This document shows, piece by piece, positions 22,844-32,170 of a stretch of 32,170 nt of DNA. How positions within the stretch are numbered: position 1 is the first letter of the stretch; each line of letters starts with the position of its first letter. Location of the stretch: positions 1-32,170 of the forward strand of contig QXVZ01011482.1 of assembly GCA_008931825.1 (NCBI GenBank), read 5' to 3'. The notes beneath the pieces were generated by a model that did no database searches, had not been told where the DNA came from, and was given only the letters and a program-made list of their open reading frames with translations. The position numbers and the translations under genes were made by a program. The DNA comes from Phallusia fumigata (taxonomy: Eukaryota; Chordata; Ascidiacea; Phlebobranchia; Ascidiidae).

Positions 22844-25800
22844 TTTGCAGACTTTGATTGCAAGAAAGGCCAAATAACTTTAATACAGCCTTGGCCTAAA
22901 GGACAACTACCGCACAAAAATTGTAAAAGTTACGAATCGATTTAAAAAACTATGACGCTTATATCCGTGACGTGCTGCAATAAATTTATGAATTCTTAAA
23001 GTCTGAATAACCCACATTTGGGTGCATCTTGACGCTAAACTTCACAAACAATCTTCAGACAACAGCAAAAGTTTCGGGCTTTCGGCTATCAATTTGCATT
23101 TGTTCTTGCAGGGAAATGTTGTGCAATAAAATCCCACACGTCACAGTTAGCTCTCGGTTAAAAGTTGCCTAAAAAGTCTTATTACAAACTGTTTTTGCTA
23201 TTTAATAAAATCAGGCTGCTAAAAAACAAATAGATAATCAAAGTACTGAAAACTGGGATCTTAAGCAAGCAATAAAATCGATATGGTTTAACCCAAAACA
23301 AATAATTGTAGTGATATGGATCGCGCCGTCACAAGATCATCACGTGATTTGCTAGACCGTAGTCTCGCAGCACAAAATTATAAATCAAAAATACTAAAAC
23401 AAAAATTTAATGTCGTGATGTAGCTGCAGCGCATTCAACTCCCAATTGTGCCCTTCACTTTTTTGCGCCTCATAACGTTTTGACTTTGTGCCGCTAATTT
23501 CTTGCCTGATGATTGATTCAGTGCCATAATGTTGCTATGTTTTCTATCGCTAAGCGAAAATAACTTAACGTAACGCAATCCGCAATGCTCCAGCTCCAAA
23601 ATTGACTGTTTAATATCCACTATCCTCAGTCAGCTCTGTCAAGAACCTTTCGGGCAATTTCTTCTGTTTCAGACAACAAAAGTATAATCAAAACTTGTTC
23701 AACGGGCCATGTTCAACACAATTTCAAACCATTGCCGCGGAATACCGTAGCGGGGCGCATTTGGCGTGCGGACTGTACGTTGGACACCCATGCTTTAAAG
23801 GCGTCAAGTGACACATACGTGCTCAAATTTATGTTTGTGTTTGCGTGAGGTTTGTATCAAAACCATTGATATCACTTAGTTTGGTATTTGTGTCGGAATG
23901 AAAACAATATCTTCCTTCATCTTTGACGATCCTCAAAACGTTTGCCGAATCTTCATCAAACCTCACTCCCAATTAAAGACATAGCCTACGTTGTTCTGTT
24001 CCCAGTGTTGAGAAGACTCGAATCATCCGTGTAATAGTATTGAATTGACTCAGTTCCAACTTCGAAAAGGCTTGACTCGGAGTTACATTATGATCAGAGA
24101 CTTCACTTGACTTTGAGACTTGTGGTTGGCATCTGTGGACAAAAACCCAAAATTTTGGCCGTCGAACAACGTCTACAGATTTGATAGGATTGATCATTTA
24201 AGAATTTATCAACTCTCATAGCCTATCAAGTTGGTCGCATCTGGAGACCCGTTTTTAAACAGAAACTGTGTTGTTTGTGTGTTTTCAGTTGTTGGGATTG
24301 CTGATTAAAATTGGTACGGTAAGAATTGGTTACTTTTTGCTGTTGTGCTCTTACACTGTTAGATATGCGATTAGAAATCTACAGTGAAAGTCTCCTAATT
24401 TTTAACGGTTGATGGTAGATTACCAAAAATGATGTTCTCGTCATTACTTGTTTGGACCACACAGACATCGTCAAAGTTTCGAAACTCGTGTTCACTGTTG
24501 CGTGTTAATACAACAACTTTGACGACATGGTGTTGGGTTGGCTTATTGGCTATTTAGCTGGTTTTCGTGTTGGACTATATTAAAAGGAGATACAACGGTG
24601 GACAAGAAATGGAGAAGTAGGGGAAAAAGTTAAGAAAACAAAAAAATTTTACCAAAAAAGATTGTACAAAGCGTTAAATCCACGTCTTTGATCCACGTAG
24701 TTTTTTTTAATTTTATGACAGTTTTTGAGTTGAGTTTAGGGAAATCGTAGCGACACACTCGCAATAATAAACAAGCACCGAACCGGAAACAGCTGGAAAA
24801 CATCAAGGCATTATATAGCACGAAAACGTAAAGGTTAAAATAAAAACAACATCGTTTCCTCAAGAGTAAAATGCCCCACTGATGGTTTTGCTTCGGTACT
24901 CAAATACTTATTAGTGCATTGCTAATGCTGGTTTGACAGATAAAACATTATTGCTATTAATTAAGCGAATTGTTTGTGTCTTTTTTTTCTGCTTCGAGTG
25001 ATGCTACGTTTGTTGAGTTTCTGTAATGATGCTAATTTCAAACTATCATAAACTAATTTTAGTCATTGCAATGACACAATTAGGCACATAAAATTGGCAA
25101 GTTATTTTATTTTTATTTCCCAAATCCTGGGAAGAAAAAAACATGGGGAAATAGAGGAATCCTGCGTGTAAATACACTGTAGTGTTGTTGTCAGGTAATT
25201 TGTTTGCTTTACAAAAAAATGTCCAGTAGGTGTAGAAATATGCAAATAATACCATTACTTCTTTGCTTTGCATTTTTCGTCTGTTAATGCTGACTCTGGT
25301 AAAATCGAAACTATTGTGCCTCCCTGGGTATAGTTCTCTCAATGACCATTAGGTTAATTTGTATGCATGTTATCAAACATAATGCCAATATATGATTATA
25401 AAATAAGTAAACAAATTAAGCTGTTTTGTTTGTGTTAATTTTTTTCGCAACTTTATTGAAATTTGAAGGGGTAGATAGATTTTTTTACGTTTGCCACTTT
25501 GATTTTTATCCACTGAGTGGCATTACTATAGTGTCTTTTTTAATTTTTAAAATGGTTTTGTTGCTAAATAAACAATAGGGTATGTGGTTTGACAGCTAAC
25601 CTGTGTGCTGAGCATTTAACAACAATAGGTTATGTGCACTGAGTGTATTAAATTGTGGGTTATGCTAGAATATTTGGTGATTTGTTTCCCAATATTTAGT
25701 GAATGTAAAGTCAATAAAGATAATGAAAAGCAAGTGTGGTTGCTACAGAAAAAGTTGTCTTTATTTGGTTGTTCCTGTTCCAGGCCAACTGTATTGACAG

Positions 25801-25958
25801 ACCTTTTAATAGATGTGTGTGTTTAGAATTCTTCCAAACAACTGTTGTTTCTAAAAAACACTAGCAATATTATTTGGTTGTTTTGTGGTTTTATTTAAAT
25901 TTGTTGTTTTAATAAAAAGGGTCTTGTTGGCAAATACAATTTTGCATGGATACGTAAA
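22844..25958. other. Divergent intergenic region between V-ATPase and EHBP1-like genes
   Basis: About 3.1 kb separates the two start codons, which point away from each other. It should contain both promoters and any 5' untranslated exons. Open frames are short and unconvincing, and no RNA gene or clear repeat was recognised. A CACGTG box at 23341 is the only motif I would name. Confidence 0.5.
23340..23347. promoter_or_regulatory. Palindromic TCACGTGA E-box upstream of the upstream ATP6V0A paralogue (CLEAR-like)
   Basis: ATCACGTGAT lies about 500 bases upstream of the start codon at 22843 and equals the core of the GTCACGTGAC element bound by TFEB/MITF factors. The other V-ATPase gene also has CACGTG upstream. 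Function is inferred. Confidence 0.4.
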
Positions 25959-28900
25959 ATGCTTCGTAAACTTAAACATGTGGGAAAAAAGGCATCCAGA
26001 TATAAATTCATAGCTGCCCTTCATCAACTCAATGTTCAAGGAACAAAATCATGGTAAGACAATCAGATATTTTTTACCTTCCGCCTAATCATAAACTTTT
26101 GCTACAATTCAAAACATTTTTTTAGGCAACCGTTCAAGCTTGCCATTGTCTGTACACGACGCAAAAAAAGAATATCTGGAAAGGTGAGTTTGTATTAAAG
26201 TTAATATTGATTGCTTTATTTGTGATGGGACTACAGTCATAAAAGGGACTCTGTTTCTTTTTTCTTGTCTGCAAGTTTGTAAACCTACTTTTGCCATGAA
26301 ATGTTTGACTGACTTGGAAAAAACTTTCACAGCTAGTTGATGCTGCCATGGTGGTGCTTCATACATGTTGGTGGATGTTGCCGTCATAGGCGTAGATTTT
26401 TTAGCAATTTTTATTTCATTTAGGGTGGTGAAATGATTACTCCAAGCCAGGGGCGGATGTAGAAAAAACCTGAGGAGGGTGTTCATGCAAAGGCGCCTAA
26501 TTGCCAAATTGGTGGGAAAGCAGAACTTATTTACGATATATAGTAAAAAAACGTAACGTCGTCAGTCGCAATGCTTTGCCCAAGGTGCGATGTACCGCCA
26601 TGTTACATTTTATTGTCACGTAAAAAAAGCGCATTATGACGTAACAAAGCGCGCCAATCGTTGCCGTTACGATCCCAGGCTATCTGTATGCAGTCATACG
26701 AGACAAATATACATCTCTAACTGCTCAACAAATTTTATAAGTCAAATTCTGGTTGCAGATGGCAGATGGTTATGGAGTCTCGAACACAATTTAACATTTA
26801 AATGCAAAGGGTAAAGTTGCTAGCAAAATTGACTGACCTTCTTTCAACCTACGTGAAGTATCAACGAAAACCCAAACAGATGCCTCTTGTTAACGTTAGT
26901 CGTCGACAAACAGCTTCAATCTCATTTAAAGCCCGTTAATAATGATATAATTCGCGCTAAAGGCACAACATTTTATTAAGAGGTATCATCGTGACCTTAA
27001 CCATACTTGCAATTAGGGTTGCCAACTCTGTTAGGCTACAATAAAGGACATAAAAACATGATTGATATTTTATCACCTATCGAAAACACACTTTTAATTA
27101 ATATTTTAATCTGATGATGACGTAAAAGGTTGGCACTACTATGACAAGTTTTCTCACATAGATTTCTTTCATAACAATTTACGGCTCGATTTTATAAAGG
27201 GCGTCATCACTATTTTGTTGAATAATATGCTAGATTTGTTTTGATTCTTCGAGTCTCAGTTCAGAAATTTCACCACAAGTCAAAAAGATTTTAAAATAAA
27301 GGACAAATAGTGTTATTTCAAATCGCAATAAAGGACAAGGACAAATGGAGCTGAATAAAGGATTGTCCTTTGAAATAAAGGACGATTGGCAACCCTACTT
27401 GCAATCACAGTGATGTCACTGCACAATAACAGCAAAAAGTTGCCTATAACATAATAATTTTTAATATTTATGATATCCAGAGTTGTGTCACTTCAAGGTA
27501 ACCTGCAGATTGCGTATTTCTGTTACAAAGCGATGTCTTCGTGACAACGGGTTTATCAGGTGTTCGGCAAACGTAAAACAGTTTCGGTTTTCACTTTTTC
27601 AAAAAGTCCATTAGCGTTAATGAAAGATGAAAAAAGGGCGGAAGGACTCGACGATAACGTTTTCAGTTTTTTGTTAACGAACATTTCTAAATTGTTTGCT
27701 ACCGCCGAATTAATCCTCAAATATAGGCGACACCTCGGCCTTCCCGTAAGTGGGCGCCAGTGTGCCCATGTCTTAAATGTCAGTTGCTATTTCGCCACCT
27801 TAGTGCAGGTACGTTTGACTTGATTGGCACTTTTAAACATCCAGAATAACAAAAACATTCCAGATAATGCCATTGTCGACGAATTCCATCGAAAATTGTA
27901 ATTAAAAGCCTGATTCAAATTCGCGTTGTTTTCAACAAAGTTTCTTTCTATTACTCGACGCCTAACTTGTCTACAAGCTATAAAAATAGAATGAAAACGT
28001 TTCCAAATCCTGTATTATTCCTTTAATTAAGCAGACTACCATAACAGTTATCTACTACTGTAAAACGTGCTGGCAGAAATGGCTGTCGCAATAAGCTTTA
28101 ATTGCGTAACAATAGGATAATTGTTGTGACGTAACAAAAGTGGGTTGCCTAATCTGCACTCTTGTGGCTGCGTGGAATAGACGCCTTGCAGGGGAGTTTA
28201 TTGGCCTAATGACTCGCATATTTTAATGTGTGAACATCGTAATACCGTTGTAATGCAGCAAATGCAAGGTCAGTAAAGCATCGCCTACGTCTGGCGGTGT
28301 CCATCAGCGAGTTTCATTTATTTGCTGAGGGGGGTGTTCTAACACCAAACACCCCCCCCCTAAATCCGCCCATGCTCCAAGCAGTCTGACACATAATCAA
28401 ATTACACAATGTATGCCTGTTGTGCATGTAGCACAACAAACTTGCAAAATGGCACTTCCTCTTGCATTTGACAAATGAAAAGTAATTTGCGTCACGCCTC
28501 GCATGTNAGGCGTAGATTTTTTAGCAATTTTTATTTCATGTGGGGTGGTGAAATGATTACTCCAAGCAGTCTGACACATAATCAAATTACACAATGTATG
28601 CCTGTTGTGCATGTAGCACAACAAACTTGCAAAATGGCACTTCCTCTTGCATTTGACAAATGAAAAGTAATTTGCGTCATGCCTCGCATGTGTTTAGTGA
28701 AAAAACACCACTTCAGAAAATTCTTGTGTCGGCGAGAGAAACATATGATTTCAAAGCAAGAATATAATAATGAATTCAGGAAATTTCTAGGGTGCCAGCA
28801 TAGACTTTTTTTAAGGTCGCCACTGTAACATAAAGTTTTTTTCATTTTTAAAAAGAAGTTGTTTGCACATCAACACAAGGGGTGTCTGGTTTAGATTGTT

Positions 28901-31663
28901 GTCCAAATTTTGTTTTCTTCAGGCCCAAAGCTGGAGACCAAGTATAGAAAATCCATACAAAGGATGTGTGAATTGGGCTGCTCACAATCAAGAGTCCCTT
29001 GAAATCAACATCACATTTTTTCATAATCCGCATGGAAATGGTTTTGAGCCAAAAGACTGGGTCTTTGTTCTTGAAAATGTAAGTTTTATGCCATATAAAT
29101 TTTGTATGCCTGAAATACTTTAGTTCCATAATTAATGCACAAAGTTTTTACTCCAGGTCTCTGATTCAAGATAAACAATGCAAAGCATTTTAAATCATTT
29201 GCAACTAATTTTTCATTCCGAATATTTACTACACCCTATTAACAACACTGAAAATTAGCAACTGTATGTGTGTTGTACCCCATAAGTTTATGTTTCTGCG
29301 AAGAAAAAAAGCGGAAATCGGGTATTTTCCTGGAAAATCTCAATAAATTTACCCAATTAAACATGGTGGGCAAATTTCTAGAATCACTGGGTAAAGTTTA
29401 ATCAGATACTTTTGAACATAAGCTTTTTTTTGTTAAATCATATCGTTTAAAGTTTGAAAAACATAAACAGCATGTAAATATATAATAAATTAAACAACCT
29501 GATAAATTGAATTGCTTTTACATATGACACAACAAAGTGTTCTTAGTTGCTATGTTCTGCTTGTTGTCAAACTGTTGTGGGAGACTTAAATACTCACATA
29601 GAAATATTAAAAAAATAATGACCAAACCTTATTTACATGGTGACCAAATAGCAGTTACATGTGTATTGGAACCCATGAGTTTATGCTTGTCAAAACAATT
29701 GCTAGGAAAAGTAGGTACCCAATATAATGAAGGTGTTGAATGCACATCCATTGTGAAAATAGAAATTGTTGTAAGTGGAAAATATTTTTAAAGAGGCCTG
29801 TAGTGTATGTGGAGAATGCTATCTTTCTAGTTTTGTATTGTGCCTATTTTCACAGGAAGCTCAAAGTGGCAAGAGAAAAGCTATTGCAACTGCTAGACTT
29901 GACATGTCACAACACATCATGGATGTTCCTTCTGCCCAAGAAATGGATTTGCAACTTAAACCACTCTCGAACAAACTTAAATCAGCAACTTTACAGTTTA
30001 CATTGACATGTGTTTTTATGTCAGAAGGTGTTGCAACGTAAGTTATGAATGTCTTTAATTGGCAAAATGCCAAAAACATGTCCATTTTTTCTTCTTTCCG
30101 TGAACTTGTCAGTCATACTATGGTTTGAAATATTTGTCCTTCAAGAATTCTTTATATAGTCATGGTGGTGTGCATTGGTTTTGATTCACCCCATAGCTTC
30201 TGTGGTCACCCTACTAGGTTTCAAATAAGTCAAATACATGTCCATGTACCTTTGCCATAAAAGTATTTTAGAATGGGTAAAAACCTTCACAGATAAATTA
30301 TGTTGTGGTGTGTCACTTTTATTTGACCCAATAGTACCAGCAGTAACACCACTAGTCCCCAAATTAGGCCAACAATTTATCAAGCTGGCCAAGTACTGAA
30401 AACAATTAAAGTTTTTATTTTGTGTATAAGCCAGCAAGTGAAAACCTTATTTGTGCAATAGGGAAAGCCCCCTTATGCAAGAATTTTCAAGTAAGTCGTA
30501 GATTGGGTCATGGCTATGCGATGGGATCATGTTTTATAGACAATCTTGGAAAGAAATGAAGTTTTACCTGAATGTACAATGTCTATTTTGATATGTGATA
30601 TGTTTAGTTTAATCAATATGTTTTTGTCAAGGCTATAAAATTGATTGAAAATGTGTTCTAACATACTGCGGATCCACATTACTCTTTTTTAACATTTTTC
30701 TAGGGAACACCTAACCAACCAGAATAGTAGCTTTCACCATAACTCCAATCCACATATACTATTTACAACCCAATTAGGGTATATTTACTACATTATTCTA
30801 CATTGGATCAGTCCCCTTTTATTCATTTTTCTTGAAAAAATCTAAAGATACAAGACATAATTTGATTAAATTTCGTATAATTTGTTCAATTTAATGATAG
30901 ATTTGGTGAACATAACATTAACTCAAGAAAACAAAATGACACACTTTAGGGTACTAACAGGTCAATCCTGGTGCTATAAGTTTAACCATGCTTGGCTATA
31001 AGGTCAATCCATGCCATGGAATGGTATGTATTAGAATCTGGTAAAGTTTTATTTAGTTCTGATATTTTGTAAAAAGCTGACCACCTGGGAAATAACTGCT
31101 CGGCCTCTTGTGCTAAACACACACAATCAGGGCACCATAATGTCTTGTGTTACAAAATGTCCACATGAGATATGTTGTGTTAAATAAGTTGTCATCAAGT
31201 CGGTAGATTAAGTCAAAAAACGTATTTCAAAACGGGAAAAGATGATATGACTAGAATGTTACCATGGTTGTTGCATTGCTTACATATAAACTTTTCAGGG
31301 ATTATGATCTTGCATCAATGGCCGGAAGTACAACAAGCGAAGACACAATTGGGTTGGGAAATATAGATGTAGCTGATGTTAGAGATCTTGATGACACAGA
31401 AAGTCAGTAGCTTTTAAAAATCTACTTTATGATTTATCAAAATTTTGTTGATTCATCATCCAATTTTTTTCTGATTGTTGGCATGATTTTTGTGTTTAAC
31501 ACAGTTGGAAGTTCACGTGGTAGCACTCTTGGGGGCAAGAGCATTTCCAATTCATCGTTTGTGCAATCAGAGCTGCATGAACTGACTCAGAAAATTGAAT
31601 TACTCAGTCATTCCGTTGCTGATCAAAGCAATTCCGTACCAAATCACATGAATAATACTGAAG
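25959..31663 (+). CDS. EHBP1: EH domain-binding protein 1 family, N-terminal part (gene continues past the window)
   Basis: EHBP1 proteins bind EHD/Rab8-10 machinery and actin in endocytic recycling. Exons: 25959-26053, 26126-26183, 28923-29078, 29856-30037, 31299-31402 and 31505-~31663. The spliced frame stays open: MLRKLKHVGKKASRYKF, then KSWQPFKLAIVCTRRKKR, SWRPSIENPYKGCVNW, PKDWVFVLEN, GKRKAIATARLDM, LKSATLQFTLTCVF, and DYDLASMAG. This order reproduces the N-terminal C2 (NT-C2) domain of EHBP1/EHBP1L1 over residues ~1-165, followed by a low-complexity Ser-rich start of the linker with GSTLGGKSISNS. The CH and bMERB domains expected downstream are outside the window. The start ATG at 25959 was chosen by alignment to the family N-terminus; the exon 5 donor (GTCAGT) and exon 6 end (GTCAAA) are weak and uncertain. 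Intron 2 is expanded by a transposon. Confidence 0.88.
26448..28374. mobile_element. Non-autonomous hAT-like DNA transposon
   Basis: The element is 1927 bp. Its ends are CAGGGGCGGATGTAG and, as complement of the right end, CATGGGCGGATTTAG (13 of 15 matching), with G-rich subterminal runs. It is flanked by the 8-bp direct repeat CTCCAAGC (26440-26447 and 28375-28382). The allelic sequence at 28560-28567 has CTCCAAGC once with no insert, proving the target duplication. An 8-bp duplication with a CAGGGGCGG end is characteristic of hAT superfamily elements. No hAT transposase is visible; the longest internal ORF (27560-27823) resembles nothing I know. Confidence 0.85.
27014..27397. mobile_element. 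Nested hAT-like MITE
   Basis: This 384-bp element has perfect 12-bp terminal inverted repeats (TAGGGTTGCCAA and complement) and an 8-bp target duplication CTTGCAAT (27006-27013, 27398-27405). Internal AATAAAGGACA words repeat near both ends. It lies inside the larger hAT-like element and therefore inserted later than the formation of that element. There is no ORF. Confidence 0.85.
29079..29855. other. Intron 3 of the EHBP1-like gene
   Basis: AT-rich intron with no exon or defined repeat that I can support. An open frame at 29537-29791 shows no family motif and lacks matching splice sites. Confidence 0.5.
30038..31298. other. Intron 4 of the EHBP1-like gene
   Basis: A segment near 30730-30770 (GTAGCTTTCACCATA, CCACATATACTATT) resembles the dispersed repeat pieces at 4928 and 5193. 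Nothing else stands out. Confidence 0.45.
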
Positions 31664-32170
31664 GTCAAATCCTTTTTTCTTTATTAAAAAATTTGTTCAA
31701 CAGCATAAAGGATTGCCAATGTAAAAAAAATAATTACTTATAAAAAAATTATTAAAAACAAAAATCACAAACAAAAGGTTTTGGGTTGAACAGATACAGT
31801 GGCTAGCCAGTCCTTTATGCTACCAAGTTAACATCTAAGTCTTTTAACAGTACCTTCATTTTTCATCATTCATAAAAACAAGCGGCTTACAACCTTTTTT
31901 ATTTTGCGGCACTCGTTTGCCGAGACTAATGAATTATGGCACCCATAGCTACTTACATGCCAATTGCAAAATTAACAATACAAGGTAACCTGTAATTTTG
32001 CATTTTATTTATGAGGTCAAGATTTTAATCAGTCTATTTGCCATTACTATTCTTCAACAAACAAACCTGGTAATACTCAAATTAATGGAAAAACAGTTCT
32101 TTAATTTGGGAGCGCCCCCCCCCCCCCCATGGTGGGACAACAGGAAAAAAACTTAAAATTTTTGGTTTTT
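31664..32170. other. Intron of the EHBP1-like gene at the window edge
   Basis: AT-rich sequence with a C homopolymer near 32115-32129. No further exon was found before the window ends. Confidence 0.4.

Larger units (their letters stand above)
26389..28506. repeat. Haplotype carrying the hAT-like insertion
   Basis: The flanks of this block (26389-26447 and 28383-28506) together match 28508-28691 across the N at 28507. The right copy lacks the 1.9-kb insert. It is another unmerged allelic overlap, within intron 2 of the EHBP1-like gene. Confidence 0.85.

Noticed and set aside
22871..22873. Upstream in-frame ATG as the start of the upstream V-ATPase paralogue
   Set aside because: The [10 protein letters not shown] start is conserved in the paralogue and across the family; the ten extra residues have no counterpart.
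23973..24197. Minus-strand ORF as a gene in the divergent intergenic region
   Set aside because: No motif, no supporting splice sites, and a length expected by chance.
27560..27823. 87-aa ORF inside the hAT-like element as a transposase remnant
   Set aside because: No zinc-finger, RNase-H-like or dimerisation motif of hAT transposases is visible; its length is ordinary for chance.

Overview
The window is AT-rich animal nuclear DNA with spliceosomal genes, compact GT-AG introns and many small non-autonomous transposons. Compact introns, high allelic polymorphism and vertebrate-like proteins suggest an invertebrate chordate such as a Ciona-type tunicate. That is an inference; no marker in the window fixes the species.

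Layout. (1) Positions 1-200 hold the last exon of an unrecognised plus-strand gene. (2) Positions 2786-11737, minus strand, hold a complete 21-exon gene for V-ATPase V0 subunit a (878 aa by summing the exons). (3) Positions ~13320-22843, minus strand, hold a tandem paralogue with matching exon lengths and phases through exon 18. It breaks inside exon 19 at a 316-bp tandem repeat, so the proton-channel C-terminus is absent. (4) Positions 22844-25958 are a divergent intergenic region. (5) From 25959 to beyond the right edge, plus strand, lies the 5' part of an EHBP1-family gene (N-terminal C2 domain). Its second intron carries a ~1.9-kb hAT-like element that itself contains a second hAT-like element.

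The V-ATPase pair would encode the membrane subunit that couples V1 ATP hydrolysis to proton transport in endolysosomes, and EHBP1 links membranes to actin in endocytic traffic. The two functions are related, but nothing shows co-regulation beyond CACGTG boxes upstream of both V-ATPase genes.

Main observations. Each paralogue carries a different pair of apparently mutually exclusive exons: exon 8a/8b in the downstream gene and exon 5a/5b in the upstream gene. Eight single-N gaps are present. Six are flanked by near-identical direct repeats, which looks like unmerged allelic contigs rather than true tandem duplication. One of these leaves the occupied and the empty allele of the hAT insertion side by side, showing an exact 8-bp target duplication. 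Exon 9 differs at one base in 213 between the paralogues although neighbouring exons differ much more, which suggests local gene conversion.
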